In this document: positions 46,333 to 56,098 of the stretch, piece by piece
Position numbering within the stretch: position 1 is the stretch's first letter
How the letters are laid out: every line of letters starts with the position of its first letter
Program-made: the position numbers and the translations under genes
NCBI RefSeq assembly: GCF_016649425.1
Contig: NZ_JADRCR010000002.1
Location: 124,001-188,000, forward strand
DNA from: Limnobaculum allomyrinae
Lineage (GTDB): Bacteria > Pseudomonadota > Gammaproteobacteria > Enterobacterales > Enterobacteriaceae
DNA: 64,000 nucleotides
Reading direction: 5' to 3'
The notes under the pieces: model-generated
Told to the model about the DNA's origin: nothing
Seen by the model: the letters and a program-made list of their open reading frames with translations, nothing else
Databases searched by the model: none

Positions 46333-47151
46333 ATGCTGAGGCAAACCGCAGAGCCTTGTAATGCGCTATCCCCGTGGATAGCGCGTTACTGGCATTGGCA
46401 TTTGCCAGCCAGTGTGGCATTGCCGGAACTGTTTCCCGGAACCGGCGGTGAGTTGCTATGTAATTTGGGTGGAAATCTGCTGCTGGATGTTATGGCTGCC
46501 GAGAGCGGCATTATGACTAGCCGCTATCTGGTTAAAACGGGGGATATGGTGCTGCTTAGCCCACGCCGTTGCCGTCTGCGGCTAAGTTCAGCCGCAGGGC
46601 AGCCAGATATCAGGTTTATTTCGGCGCGCCTGCGCTGCGGTACGACATTCCCGCTGTTTGGCTTATCGCTGGAAGAATTGAGTGATAACCCGCTATTTTT
46701 AGCTGATATTCGATTAAAGCACCCGACACCACTGCTGTTGGGCATTCCTTTTATCAGTCAGGTTTACCGGCTGGAGCGCTGGTTGGTACAGATGCTGGGG
46801 GATAGCCTGATGCATCTTCCGCATATGACACTGGCGGCGAATCGTCTCTATTATGGCGAGCATGTCTCTACGGTTCGTGAAGCGCTGGCACTTAACCCTC
46901 GTACTATGGAACGGCGTATTCGTCACTTTATTGGCGTTGATGCCCGCTACTTCTGCCGCACTGCACGTTTCCAACATACTCTACGCCAGATATTGGCCGG
47001 ACACCCGGTGCTGGATAGCGCTCTGGAACAGGGTTACACCGACCAACCTCACTTTATTAAAACCTGTCGTTTTTTTACCGGCCTGACGCCGGGAGAGCTG
47101 TTTACTGCTGAGCATCAGGCGTTGAATTATTATGTGATGACGGATGACTAA
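46333..47151 (+). CDS. AraC-family transcriptional regulator
   Basis: 272 residues. The N-terminal domain (WIARYWHWHLPASVALPELF, then PGTGGELLCNLGG) resembles the DUF6597-type sensor of AraC regulators. The C-terminal double helix-turn-helix covers about 165-265 (STVREALALNPRTMERRIRH and LDSALEQGYTDQPHFIKTCR, then FFTGLTPGEL). It is immediately downstream of the DUF6506 gene (6-bp gap) and probably autoregulates that pair. Effector unknown. Confidence 0.85.
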   Translation: MLRQTAEPCNALSPWIARYWHWHLPASVALPELFPGTGGELLCNLGGNLLLDVMAAESGIMTSRYLVKTGDMVLLSPRRCRLRLSSAAGQPDIRFISARLRCGTTFPLFGLSLEELSDNPLFLADIRLKHPTPLLLGIPFISQVYRLERWLVQMLGDSLMHLPHMTLAANRLYYGEHVSTVREALALNPRTMERRIRHFIGVDARYFCRTARFQHTLRQILAGHPVLDSALEQGYTDQPHFIKTCRFFTGLTPGELFTAEHQALNYYVMTDD

Positions 47152-47198
47152 GTGGATGGTGTAGCGCATATACCATTAGTCGATATTATCGGTTTGTC

Positions 47199-47233
47199 TT
47201 TGGTCTTTGGTCTTTGGTCTTTGGTCTTTGGTC
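47199..47233. repeat. Heptamer tandem repeat (TTTGGTC x5)
   Basis: Five exact TTTGGTC units at 47199-47233, flanked by partial units. A simple-sequence tract likely to vary in copy number by slippage; it is non-coding and immediately precedes a dispersed repeat copy. Confidence 0.9.
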
Positions 47234-47244
47234 TTTTGTTTTTC

Positions 47245-47520
47245 TATCAGAGCACTGGAATTCAGCCGACAACTGAGAGAGGGTAGCACGCCAAACAGGG
47301 ATGTTTGGCGAGGCACTGCTTCGCCTGGAGCGAATCAGTGTCGGTGTGTAAGCCCGAACGAAGGCGGAGGGAAGTCGCCGTCAGGCGACCTGGATTCGGG
47401 TGCGAAGGCGCGGGGGTGCAGGGGGCGTTCGCCTTTTAACGCCCCTTGCTCGGCCACTTGCACAGTTGGTGAGTTGAGCACTGAACTATTAGTGGACGAA
47501 ATTTACTCAAGCTTTAACTA
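47245..47520. repeat. Dispersed intergenic repeat, copy B (longer form)
   Basis: Non-coding element sharing both ends with 35785-35940. Left part: GAGCACTGGAATTCAGCC, GAGAGAGGGTAGCACG. Hairpin CGCCAAACA (47289-47297) / TGTTTGGCG (47302-47310) with a GGGA loop. Right end: TGAACTATTAGTGGACGAAAT. The GC-rich middle has further inverted stretches (GTCGCCGTCAGGCGAC; GGGGGCGTTCGCC with AACGCCCC). The open frame across it (47207-47635) is a by-product of the repeat and runs into the antiporter gene on the other strand. Confidence 0.7.
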
Positions 47521-47540
47521 TGGGCATTTTAATATATTGC

Positions 47541-48959
47541 TTAACCCAAAAAGAAAATCACTGTCAGCACTAAAAATAACGGTATCAGAATTCCAAACGA
47601 CCACTTCATATAGCCAAAGAAGCTTGGCATTTTAATGCCGCTTTGAGTGGCAATACTTTTCACCATAAAGTTTGGTGCATTACCGATGTAAGTCAGGGCG
47701 CCCATAAATACGGAACCCATCGAAATGGCCAGCAGTGTTTGCTGCATTGGCCCCATCAGGGTTGCCGCATCACCGGCGGCTAAATTAAAGAACACCAGAT
47801 AGGTCGGCGCATTATCCAGAAAGCCAGATAATGCACCGGACAGCCAAAAGTACATGGCATTAATTGGTGCCCCCTGAGGATCGGAAACCAGCGAGACTAA
47901 ACCCGCCATATGGCCTTGGTGACCAGCGCGTAAAATAGCTAATACCGGGCCAATGGTGATAAAGATACCGGCAAACAGTTTGCCTACCTCCAGAATCGGT
48001 TCCCAGTTAAACTGATTGGAGGAACGTATCTGTTTGGCGGTCAGCATCATCGACAGACCAGCAATCACTAACAGCAGCAGGTCGCGGGCGATGTTTTGTA
48101 ATTCAATATGCACACCCAGTACGCTGAACTCGATGCCCGGTTTCCAGAAGCCGGAAAGCAGCACGCTGGCCACCACGCCAAACAGCAGAATAAAGTTAAC
48201 TTTACCGTAGAGGCGTAGCTTAGAGTCCGGCGTTGGATCTCGCGGTTCTATCTCATCTTCACGTTTGTAGTAATAGCTATCTACCAGATAAAACAGCGTC
48301 AGCAGCACCAGGGTACAAATCAGCACCGGCATGAGCATATGTCGGGCAGTCCAGAAAAAGTCGACCCCTTTCAGGAAACCGATAAACAGCGGCGGATCTC
48401 CCAGCGGCGTTAGCCCACCGCCAATATTGGCCACCAGGAAGATAAAGAAAATAATCACATGAACCCGATGCTTACGGTTGTCATTGGCACGAATTAATGG
48501 ACGAATCAGCAGCATGGCGGCGCCGGTGGTTCCCATCAATGAAGCCAACAGTGCGCCAATCGCCAGTAACCCGGTATTTAATGCCGGAGAACCATGCAAA
48601 TTGCCTTTCACCAGAATGCCACCGGAAACGGTAAACAGTGAGAACAGCAAAATAATAAACGGAATATATTCAGCAAACATAGCATGGGCAACCAGCCCCA
48701 CGCTGTTATCCATGCCAAAAGTCATAGCGAACGGAATCAGAAACAGTATCGACCACAGGGCAGTAATTTTACCAAAATGATGGTGCCAGATAGTGGGAAT
48801 AAGCAGCGGACACAAGGCGATGGAAAGCAAAATACCCACAAACGGGATCCCCCACGCCAGGCTGAGGCTTGAACCATCAATATCTGCTGCAAATCCGGCA
48901 ATGGGGGTTAATAGCCCAAACAAAAGACATAATAATTTTAATTGTGATTGGTGGGACAT
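47541..48959 (-). CDS. Sodium:proton antiporter, NhaD/CitMHS_2-like
   Basis: 472 residues, polytopic inner-membrane protein with about 12 hydrophobic segments and an N-terminal signal-like stretch ending GFAAD. Ion-transporter superfamily features are ANIGGGLTPLGDPPLFIGFL and SGFLDNAPTYLVFFNLA, a symmetrical pair of re-entrant-type motifs. This family is annotated as sodium:proton antiporter and would extrude Na+ in exchange for H+. It stands alone; its minus-strand start is 106 bp from the next gene upstream. Confidence 0.88.
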   Translation of the reverse strand: MSHQSQLKLLCLLFGLLTPIAGFAADIDGSSLSLAWGIPFVGILLSIALCPLLIPTIWHHHFGKITALWSILFLIPFAMTFGMDNSVGLVAHAMFAEYIPFIILLFSLFTVSGGILVKGNLHGSPALNTGLLAIGALLASLMGTTGAAMLLIRPLIRANDNRKHRVHVIIFFIFLVANIGGGLTPLGDPPLFIGFLKGVDFFWTARHMLMPVLICTLVLLTLFYLVDSYYYKREDEIEPRDPTPDSKLRLYGKVNFILLFGVVASVLLSGFWKPGIEFSVLGVHIELQNIARDLLLLVIAGLSMMLTAKQIRSSNQFNWEPILEVGKLFAGIFITIGPVLAILRAGHQGHMAGLVSLVSDPQGAPINAMYFWLSGALSGFLDNAPTYLVFFNLAAGDAATLMGPMQQTLLAISMGSVFMGALTYIGNAPNFMVKSIATQSGIKMPSFFGYMKWSFGILIPLFLVLTVIFFLG

Positions 48960-49065
48960 CCGATGTTACTCCGATAGCGGACAATAATTCATTAAAATGG
49001 AAATGGGGTACGGCATAAAATTTAGTGATTCTGTTAACAAAGTAACGTAGTTTTATTTCTTATTA

Positions 49066-49956
49066 TTAAGAAATACGCTGAGTTTGTAACAGAAAATCAT
49101 AAAATTTATGGCTTATTTTTGACAACTCTTTATCTTTTTTCTTAATAATATAAATTTCACGGATAAGATTTCCTCCGCTAATAGGTTTTACTAAAATATC
49201 CGGATGTTGAAACATATATAATGTTAATTCAGGAAGAAAGGTAATACCGGAATTAGAGAGCAACAGGCCAAATAAAGTGCTCAACTGCTCTATTTCAATA
49301 TATTCAACGCTTTCATTATTAATAATATTAACGTGCAACGATTGATAGATGCTGGTGGTTGGGCCAAAGCGGATAATTGTATTATTTCGGCTGATATCCT
49401 CTAACGTAATGACGGATTTTTTAGCCAGCGGATGATTCTTGTTAAACACGATGAAATACTTTTCAGTATGAATTTTATGGCTTTCAACGTTAGGATCTTT
49501 AGGCAAAAAACCAACGATCCCCAGATCTACCGCCTCATTCATTACTGCTGACACGCAATAGTCTGAAGGTAAATCCTTGACTTCAAAGGTCGCTTTAGGC
49601 TCGATCTGATTAAAGTATTCAATATAATCCGGCAACAGTTTCACGGTAATTGAAGGGAGTGCAGCAAGAGATATTTTAAATTGTTCGCTATTAATATGGT
49701 CATGCCAGCGCGACAGCCCTAAATTAAATTCGCGCATCATATCGGCGGCAATACTTTGGAATACGATACCGTCTGCGGTGAGTTCAACGCGTTTAGTATT
49801 GCGGTCAAATAGCCGAACACCCACTGCCTTCTCAATAGAGTAAATCAGATGGCTAAATGCCGGTTGCGAAAGGAATATAGATTCCGCTGCACGGGTGAAA
49901 TGACGGTGTTCGCACAGGGCTAAAAAAGCCCTAAACTGTTTGATTGATAAATTCAT
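49066..49956 (-). CDS. LysR-family regulator of the adjacent catabolic operon
   Basis: 296 residues with the N-terminal helix-turn-helix (MNLSIKQFRAFLALCEHRHF, AESIFLSQPAFSHLIYSIEK, LFDRNTKRVELTADG) and a LysR effector domain. It is divergent from the CitMHS-AtuA-CoA-transferase-thiolase operon at 50186 with a 229-bp gap, so it is the likely activator responding to the operon's substrate or an intermediate. It has lower GC than the operon it faces, common for LysR regulators. Confidence 0.9.
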   Translation of the reverse strand: MNLSIKQFRAFLALCEHRHFTRAAESIFLSQPAFSHLIYSIEKAVGVRLFDRNTKRVELTADGIVFQSIAADMMREFNLGLSRWHDHINSEQFKISLAALPSITVKLLPDYIEYFNQIEPKATFEVKDLPSDYCVSAVMNEAVDLGIVGFLPKDPNVESHKIHTEKYFIVFNKNHPLAKKSVITLEDISRNNTIIRFGPTTSIYQSLHVNIINNESVEYIEIEQLSTLFGLLLSNSGITFLPELTLYMFQHPDILVKPISGGNLIREIYIIKKKDKELSKISHKFYDFLLQTQRIS

Positions 49957-50185
49957 AGGCGTTGTTTTCTCCTGGGCGTTATTATATATGCTATCTACCT
50001 TTCTTGTATTGTGATGGGTACCTCATTCCTATTTAATCAACCATTCATCTTTTGGATGCCACTATTTGTTTATTGAATTTCCCTGTTTTTTTATTACCGC
50101 TAGTATGGTGGAAACAATAATGAATTAATCCCGATATTTATTTACCTCTTAGTTTCCTCATAATAATAAGGATAGGAGATCATCT
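49957..50185. promoter_or_regulatory. Divergent promoter region of catabolic operon
   Basis: 229-bp AT-rich gap between the divergent starts of the LysR gene and the CitMHS gene. The operator and both promoters should lie here. The transporter ATG is preceded by AAGGATAGGAG. I could not assign a unique T-N11-A LysR box. Confidence 0.5.
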
Positions 50186-51499
50186 ATGATCGCTCTGTTT
50201 GGCCTACTCACTATTCTTGCCGTACTGGCAGTAATAATGACCAAGAAAATGTCCCCGATGGCGGCACTTATCGCTATTCCTATCGTCATGGCGCTGCTGG
50301 CGGGCTTTGATGTTTCTGCCGTCAATAAGTTTGCGGTAGGAGGCGTAAAAAATATTGCACCGGTTATCGGTATGTTTGTGTTTGCCATCCTGTTTTTCGG
50401 CATTCTCACCGATGCCGGCATGCTGGATCCAATTATTGATAAGGTATTGAAAGTCGTTGGTAATAAGCCGTCCCGTATTACCTTAGGTTCGGCGGTGCTG
50501 GCCTCTATTGTTCATCTGGATGGTTCCGGCGCGGTAACCTTTCTGGTGGTTATCCCGGCAATGTTGCCACTGTATAAGCGCCTGAAAATGGATCCCCGGG
50601 TTCTGGCCTGTTCGGTTGCGATGGCGGCAGGGGTTTGTAATATGCTGCCGTGGGGTGGCCCGACCCTGAGAGCTGCTTCATCACTGCAAATTCCGGTAAT
50701 GGAACTGTTCCTGCCGGTATTACCGGTGATGTTGACTGGCCTGACCTTTGTGTATGTTTGCGCCTGGCTGCTGGGCAAACGTGAAGAACGTCGTCTGGGT
50801 TATAGCAAAGGTATGGCACCGGCGGGTGATTTTGAACATCAGGGCACTCAACTGACTGATGAAGAACGCGCTATCCGTCGTCCACATCTGTTTCTGGTGA
50901 ACATAGGTCTGGTAGTTATTGTTCTTGGCACCATGATCAGCGGTAAAGTTGACCCGATTATCTGCTTTATGTTCGGTACCATCATTGCGTTGCTGATTAA
51001 CTACCGTAAACAAGACCAACAAAAAGCACGTATTGATGCTCATGCCAAATCGGCACTGATGATGGCCGGTATCCTGTTTGCCGCCGGTATCTTCACCGGC
51101 GTGATGAAAGAGTCCGGCATGTTGAAAGAAATGGCCTCTTACGTAGCGACCCATATACCTGCTGAATCGGCTTCTCACTTCCCCTTCATTATCGGCCTGT
51201 TCGCCATGCCGTTAAGCATGATCTTTGACCCGGATTCCTTCTACTTCGGCATTTTGCCTGTTATGGCTACAGCGGGTCAGGAACTGGGCGTTCCGGTAAT
51301 GGAAATGGGTCAGGCCGCGATTCTGGGGCAAATGACCACCGGTTTCCCGGTCAGTCCATTAACGCCGGCGACCTTCCTGCTGGTGGGGCTAGCGGGTATC
51401 GATCTGGGAGAACATCAGAAGTTCTCATTCTTCTTCCTGTGGGCAGCATCGATTGTGATGACGCTGGCCGCGGTGGTGATTGGCATATTCCCGATTTAA
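50186..51499 (+). CDS. CitMHS-family carboxylate transporter
   Basis: 437 residues, polytopic inner-membrane protein of the citrate-Mg2+:H+ symporter (CitMHS) family, with about 11-12 hydrophobic segments. Family features include [32 protein letters not shown] in the first half and [31 protein letters not shown] in the second. It is the first gene of a seven-gene unit and should bring in the di- or tricarboxylate (or hydroxy acid) degraded by the following enzymes; the substrate itself cannot be read from sequence. 27 bp separate it from the AtuA gene. Confidence 0.92.
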   Translation: MIALFGLLTILAVLAVIMTKKMSPMAALIAIPIVMALLAGFDVSAVNKFAVGGVKNIAPVIGMFVFAILFFGILTDAGMLDPIIDKVLKVVGNKPSRITLGSAVLASIVHLDGSGAVTFLVVIPAMLPLYKRLKMDPRVLACSVAMAAGVCNMLPWGGPTLRAASSLQIPVMELFLPVLPVMLTGLTFVYVCAWLLGKREERRLGYSKGMAPAGDFEHQGTQLTDEERAIRRPHLFLVNIGLVVIVLGTMISGKVDPIICFMFGTIIALLINYRKQDQQKARIDAHAKSALMMAGILFAAGIFTGVMKESGMLKEMASYVATHIPAESASHFPFIIGLFAMPLSMIFDPDSFYFGILPVMATAGQELGVPVMEMGQAAILGQMTTGFPVSPLTPATFLLVGLAGIDLGEHQKFSFFFLWAASIVMTLAAVVIGIFPI

Positions 51500-51526
51500 T
51501 TAAATAGTCAGATTAGGTGTAGTGAT

Positions 51527-52864
51527 ATGAAAACAATAAGAATTGGTGGCGGAGCCGGCTATGCCGGTGACCGTATCGAACCCGCAGTCGAACTGGCTCA
51601 GAAAGGTGACATTCAGTATCTGGTATTTGAATGCTTAGCGGAACGCACCATTGCCATTGGTCAGAAACAAAAGGCGGCGGATCCCACCAAAGGTTTCAAT
51701 GAATTACTGGCAGACCGAATGCATGCAGTACTGCCGATCTGTATTGAAAAAGGGATAAAAATCATTACCAATATGGGGTCGGCAAATCCTTTATATGCCG
51801 GAAAACTGGTGGCAGAAATCGCCCGTTCTCTGGGGGCGAAGAGGTTAAAAATTGCCATCGTCAGCGGTGATGATGTGCTGGGTATGGCAATGGATAGCGA
51901 TGTGAAGCTGGATGAAATTGGCAAACCGATTTCCCAGTGCAACAAACAGATTATCTCTGCCAATGCTTACATGGGGGCTGAAGCCATGGTGCAGGCACTG
52001 AACAACGGTGCGGATATTGTGATTGCCGGCCGTGTTTCTGACCCATCACTGTTTCTTGCGCCAATGATGCACGAATTCGGCTGGCAGGCAGACCATTGGG
52101 AAATGCTGGGTAAAGGCACCATCATTGGCCATCTGCTGGAGTGTGGCGGTCAGATCACCGGTGGTTATTATGCCGATCCCGGGTTTAAAGATGTTCCGGG
52201 GCTGGCTCGTTTGGGTTTCCCGATTGCCGAAATAGACGAACAGGGCAATGCAACCATCACTAAAGTTGCCGGTTCCGGCGGTAACGTCACGGTAGATACC
52301 TGCAAAGAGCAGATGCTGTATGAAATTCATCAGCCGGATCGCTATCTGACACCGGACGTGGTGGCGGATTTCTCCCATGTGACATTCACACAGGCTGGCC
52401 CGGATCGGGTTGAGGTTCGCGGTGGTAATGGCTTTGAACGTACGAATACCCTGAAAGTATCTGTAGGCTATCAGGATGGCTTTATTGGCGAAGGGGAAAT
52501 CTCTTACGCAGGGCCGGGGGCGGTTGCACGCGGCAAGCTGGCGCTGGAGATTGTAAAAGAGCGCTTTGCCCTGTGCGGCTTTGAGCCGGAAGACGTGCGC
52601 TACGACCTGATTGGGGTTAATTCACTGCATGGCGATACCTTATCCCAAAGCAGTCAGCCTTATGAAGTGCGTGCTCGCGTAGCCGCTCGTTGTGCTACTA
52701 AAGCACTGGCAGCTAAAGTGGGGAATGAAGTCGAAACGCTGTACACCAACGGCCCTGCCGGCGGCGGTGGCGCAACCAAATCGGTTAAAGAGATTCTGGC
52801 GATGGATTCAACCCTGATTTCACGCAATTTAGCCACGGCCACCGTTGATTATCTGGAGATCTAA
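51527..52864 (+). CDS. AtuA-family protein (DUF1446 domain)
   Basis: 445 residues, cytosolic, covering the AtuA core domain (IRIGGGAGYAGDRIEPAVEL at the start, NMGSANPLYAGKLVAEIARS, ADIVIAGRVSDPSLFLAPM, LLECGGQITGGYYADPG, YTNGPAGGGGATKS at the end). AtuA was named from acyclic terpene utilisation in Pseudomonas, but its reaction is not established and family members occur in other acid-degradation clusters. It ends 2 bp before the small gene encoding the matching C-terminal domain, so a protein often found fused is split here. The operon implies a role between carboxylate uptake and CoA activation (inference). Confidence 0.88.
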   Translation: MKTIRIGGGAGYAGDRIEPAVELAQKGDIQYLVFECLAERTIAIGQKQKAADPTKGFNELLADRMHAVLPICIEKGIKIITNMGSANPLYAGKLVAEIARSLGAKRLKIAIVSGDDVLGMAMDSDVKLDEIGKPISQCNKQIISANAYMGAEAMVQALNNGADIVIAGRVSDPSLFLAPMMHEFGWQADHWEMLGKGTIIGHLLECGGQITGGYYADPGFKDVPGLARLGFPIAEIDEQGNATITKVAGSGGNVTVDTCKEQMLYEIHQPDRYLTPDVVADFSHVTFTQAGPDRVEVRGGNGFERTNTLKVSVGYQDGFIGEGEISYAGPGAVARGKLALEIVKERFALCGFEPEDVRYDLIGVNSLHGDTLSQSSQPYEVRARVAARCATKALAAKVGNEVETLYTNGPAGGGGATKSVKEILAMDSTLISRNLATATVDYLEI

Positions 52865-52866
52865 TC

Positions 52867-53166
52867 ATGAAATTACGTGAAATTGCTCACTCCCGTACCG
52901 GCGATAAAGGGAACACCTCAAATATCTCGCTGATTGCCTACTCGCAGGATGATTATGAAACCCTGAAAAATGCCGTCACGGCGGAAAAAGTAAAAGCCTA
53001 TTTTGCCGATATTGTTAAGGGCGAGGTGGTGCGTTATGAACTGCCTGCCATTGGGGCGTTGAACTTTGTGATGTATGGCGCACTGGGTGGGGGAGTGACC
53101 CGCTCACTGGCACTGGATATGCATGGCAAAGGATTAAGTTCCGCCATCATGGACATGGATATCTAA
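52867..53166 (+). CDS. AtuA-like small partner (separate C-terminal domain)
   Basis: 99 residues starting LREIAHSRTGDKGNTSNISL, the signature of the small domain that follows AtuA, with a ferredoxin-like fold. Conserved YELPAIGALNFVMYGALGGG, ending in TRSLALDMHGKGLS. It starts 2 bp after the AtuA stop, so the two are translated together and very probably form one complex. The conserved SRTGDKG turn suggests phosphate or nucleotide/CoA binding (inference). Confidence 0.87.
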   Translation: MKLREIAHSRTGDKGNTSNISLIAYSQDDYETLKNAVTAEKVKAYFADIVKGEVVRYELPAIGALNFVMYGALGGGVTRSLALDMHGKGLSSAIMDMDI

Positions 53167-53183
53167 TCAGCCTTCGTCAACGG

Positions 53184-53200
53184 CGGTAAAGCATTTACCG
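53184..53200 (+). other. Intra-operon hairpin before CoA-transferase genes
   Basis: Stem CGGTAAA (53184-53190) / TTTACCG (53194-53200) with a 3-nt loop, within a wider GC-rich dyad, in the only long gap (145 bp) of the operon. No T-run follows. Possibly an RNA-processing site separating uptake/AtuA from CoA-transferase/thiolase expression. Confidence 0.4.
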
Positions 53201-53311
53201 TTCGCCGCACCGCCGTGATACCCGTTAATCAAAATAGTGCACCTGAAATGCTCATATCAGTCTGAATGGGCAGCGGGATCGCTGTTGTCGTTATTCAGCA
53301 GGAGAATAACC

Positions 53312-53971
53312 ATGAATAACAAATTAATGAATGCCGCAACGTTTCGCGAGAGCTTACGTGATGGTATGACCATCATGTTTGGCGGCTTTATGGGGATCGG
53401 TACTCCAGCGCTGTTGGTGGCTGAAATTCTCAAGTCAGGGGTACGTGACCTGACGATTATTGGTAATGACACCGGTTTTACCGAGACCGGTGTAGGCCCA
53501 CTGATTGTTAGCGGTCAGGTTAAGAAAGTGATTGCTTCTCATATTGGTACTAATCCGGAAACCGGACGGCGGATGATCGCTGGGGATCTGGATGTGGAGC
53601 TGGTTCCTCAGGGGACATTGATTGAACGAATCCGCTGTGGTGGTTCCGGTCTGGGCGGATTTTTAACCCCTACTGGCGTTGGCACCGTAGTAGAAGAGAA
53701 CAAACAAAAAATGGTGATTGATGGGGTGACCTATCTGTTGGAATTACCATTGCGTGCCGATTTAGCGATTTTGCAGGCGGCGAAATCCGACCGTATGGGT
53801 AACCTGCTGTACTCGCTCACTGCGCGTAACTTTAATCCCATCATGGCGCTGGCGGCCGATAAAGTGGTTGCTCAATGCGACCAGTTAGTAGAGATAGGCG
53901 ACATTGAGCCCGATTATGTCATGACACCTGCGGCTTTAGTCGACCATCTTTATCAGGGGGACAACCAATGA
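53312..53971 (+). CDS. 3-oxoacid CoA-transferase subunit A (AtoD-like)
   Basis: 219 residues from ATG 53312 (CAGGAGA 7-8 bp upstream); the longer GTG-type start at 53237 lies in the spacer and is rejected. Class I CoA-transferase alpha subunit: [40 protein letters not shown]-type loop present as [22 protein letters not shown]. With subunit B it moves CoA from acetyl- or succinyl-CoA to a 3-oxo acid such as acetoacetate. It overlaps subunit B by 4 bp (ATGA). Confidence 0.92.
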   Translation: MNNKLMNAATFRESLRDGMTIMFGGFMGIGTPALLVAEILKSGVRDLTIIGNDTGFTETGVGPLIVSGQVKKVIASHIGTNPETGRRMIAGDLDVELVPQGTLIERIRCGGSGLGGFLTPTGVGTVVEENKQKMVIDGVTYLLELPLRADLAILQAAKSDRMGNLLYSLTARNFNPIMALAADKVVAQCDQLVEIGDIEPDYVMTPAALVDHLYQGDNQ

Positions 53972-54615
53972 ATGCAAAAGAAATTATTGCCCGTCGCGTA
54001 GCGAAAGAGCTGAAAGATGGTGATGTAGTGAATCTGGGGATTGGCTTACCCACTCAGGTGGCGAACTATTTACCGGACGATGTACAGGTGACGTTGCAGT
54101 CAGAAAACGGTTTTCTCGGTCTTGGGCCAATAACGCAGGAAGATCCTAATCTGGTGAATGCCGGTGGACAGCCCTGCGGTATGTTGCCGGGGGCGGCCAT
54201 GTTTGACAGCGCGTTTTCATTTGCTTTGATTCGCGGCGGTCATGTGGATCTCTGCGTGTTGGGTGGCTTACAGGTTGATGAGCAGGCTAATCTGGCAAAC
54301 TGGGTCGTACCGGGAAAAATGGTACCGGGCATGGGCGGCGCGATGGATCTGGTGGTAGGGGCGAAAAAAGTGATTATCGCCATGGAGCATAACGCCAAAG
54401 ACGGTGGTGCTAAACTGCTGCATCGCTGTCACTTTCCACTGACAGCGCAGGGCAAAGTTAGCATGGTGGTCACCGAGCTGGCGGTGTTTAGCTTTATCAA
54501 TCAACAGATGGTGTTAATTGAAATCAGTGATGACACGACGGTGGATAAACTGCGTGAGCTGACAGAAGCCAACTTTACCGTTTCCCCTGAATTACGGCCA
54601 ATGCAGGTTAACTGA
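53968..54615 (+). CDS. 3-oxoacid CoA-transferase subunit B (AtoA-like)
   Basis: 215 residues carrying the catalytic Glu46 in [12 protein letters not shown], which forms the glutamyl-CoA thioester. Other family motifs are [50 protein letters not shown] and [14 protein letters not shown]. Start overlaps the end of subunit A, so the two are translationally coupled. Product would be acetoacetyl-CoA or a related 3-oxoacyl-CoA, passed to the thiolase 11 bp downstream. Confidence 0.94.
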   Translation: MNAKEIIARRVAKELKDGDVVNLGIGLPTQVANYLPDDVQVTLQSENGFLGLGPITQEDPNLVNAGGQPCGMLPGAAMFDSAFSFALIRGGHVDLCVLGGLQVDEQANLANWVVPGKMVPGMGGAMDLVVGAKKVIIAMEHNAKDGGAKLLHRCHFPLTAQGKVSMVVTELAVFSFINQQMVLIEISDDTTVDKLRELTEANFTVSPELRPMQVN

Positions 54616-54626
54616 GGAGCATTAAG

Positions 54627-55805
54627 ATGAGAGAGTCTGTTGTTATTGTTCAGGCCAAAAGAACCGCCATTGGTAAATTTGGTGGCACGTTAGCCTCGGT
54701 TCCCGCAGTAGATTTAGGGGCAACCACCATTGCTGACTGTTTGAGCAAATTGCCTGACGACCTGAATGTCGATGAAGTGATTTTGGGGAATGTCTTGCAG
54801 TCGGGGTTGGGACAAAACCCGGCTCGTCAGGCCGCCGTTAAATCAGGGTTATCCATTGAAATACCGGCGTTTAGCGTAAATAAAGTCTGCGGTTCTGGTT
54901 TAAAAACCGTCGCGCTGGGTGCCCAGTCGATTCTGGCCGGCTGTAGCTCGGTGATGGTGACCGGTGGTATGGAAAATATGAGTGCTGCACCTTATCTGTT
55001 GGATAAAGCGCGACAGGGCTATCGTATGGGCAACGGCACCCTGGTTGACTCAATGATTAAAGATGGTCTGTGGTGTGCCTTTAATGACTACCATATGGGA
55101 ATTACGGCAGAAAATATCGCTAAACGCTATGGTCTGACGCGTGAAGAGCAGGATGCTGTTGCAATGGCTTCTCAACAAAAAGCGGTAGCGGCGATTAACA
55201 GCGGTCGGTTTGCGGCAGAAATTACCCCGATTGAAATCAAAAGTCGTAAAGGAACCATTCTGTTCAATCAGGATGAGTATCCGCGCGGTGACACCACCAT
55301 GGAATCACTGGCTGGCTTGCGTCCGGCGTTCCTGCCCGACGGCACGGTAACCGCCGGTAATGCTTCCGGGATCAATGATGCGGCAGCCGTATTGGTTCTG
55401 ATGCGTGAAGATGAAGCCAAAGCACGGGGTATTCCGGCACTGGCACGCATTCGCGGCTGGGCTTCTGCCGGTGTGGAACCCGATGTGATGGGGCTGGGCC
55501 CGGTTCCGGCCACGCGCAAAGCACTGAAAATGGCAGGAGTAACGCTGGCAGATATTGATCTGATAGAGGCTAACGAAGCCTTTGCCGCCCAGTTCCTGGC
55601 GGTAGGACGCGACCTTGGTTTCGATCAGGAAAAAGTCAACGTCAATGGCGGTGCTATTGCCCTTGGTCATCCAATCGGTGCCAGCGGTGCACGTATTCTG
55701 GTGACGCTAACTCATGCGCTGCATAGCTATGACAAAGGATTAGGTCTGGCAACCTTGTGTATTGGTGGCGGGCAGGGTATTGCGATGGTGATCGAACGGG
55801 TTTAG
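54627..55805 (+). CDS. Acetyl-CoA acetyltransferase (thiolase, AtoB-like)
   Basis: 392-residue thiolase with all three active-site elements: nucleophile Cys88 in [12 protein letters not shown], His348 in [14 protein letters not shown] and Cys378 in TLCIGGGQG, plus NEAFAAQF. It cleaves acetoacetyl-CoA (or a short 3-oxoacyl-CoA) with CoA to give two acyl-CoA, the end step of this operon. A GAGGAG site precedes the ATG. It is the last gene before a strong terminator. Confidence 0.94.
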   Translation: MRESVVIVQAKRTAIGKFGGTLASVPAVDLGATTIADCLSKLPDDLNVDEVILGNVLQSGLGQNPARQAAVKSGLSIEIPAFSVNKVCGSGLKTVALGAQSILAGCSSVMVTGGMENMSAAPYLLDKARQGYRMGNGTLVDSMIKDGLWCAFNDYHMGITAENIAKRYGLTREEQDAVAMASQQKAVAAINSGRFAAEITPIEIKSRKGTILFNQDEYPRGDTTMESLAGLRPAFLPDGTVTAGNASGINDAAAVLVLMREDEAKARGIPALARIRGWASAGVEPDVMGLGPVPATRKALKMAGVTLADIDLIEANEAFAAQFLAVGRDLGFDQEKVNVNGGAIALGHPIGASGARILVTLTHALHSYDKGLGLATLCIGGGQGIAMVIERV

Positions 55806-55840
55806 GTGTGTTGCCTCAGGCCTGAATAGTGGTTTTGGCG

Positions 55841-55877
55841 TTGGTCATCCTGATGGTTGGGATGACCAAATGCTTTT
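55841..55877 (+). terminator. Terminator of catabolic operon
   Basis: 10-bp perfect stem TTGGTCATCC (55841-55850) / GGATGACCAA (55860-55869) with a 9-nt loop, followed by ATGCTTTTT, 36 bp after the thiolase stop. Confidence 0.88.
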
Positions 55878-56098
55878 TATACCGGGAAATTTTAGCCATA
55901 AACCATACAGAATGACATCAAAACACCTTCTCCAGTCATCTGTTATTTATGCCTCTATCCGTGATTTAAACGTCGATTTTCAGAAATAGAAAAATAGTGG
56001 GCAATTGTCTCTATCTTGTTGGTAATTGATTCAGCCATAATATCGTATCGTACAAACCCGGCTATCTGCCAGGTCATTTATTTCAGATAAACCATGCA

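Noticed and set aside
47207-47635. 142-residue plus-strand open frame
   Set aside because: It reads through a heptamer tract and a non-coding dispersed repeat and overlaps the end of the antiporter gene on the other strand.
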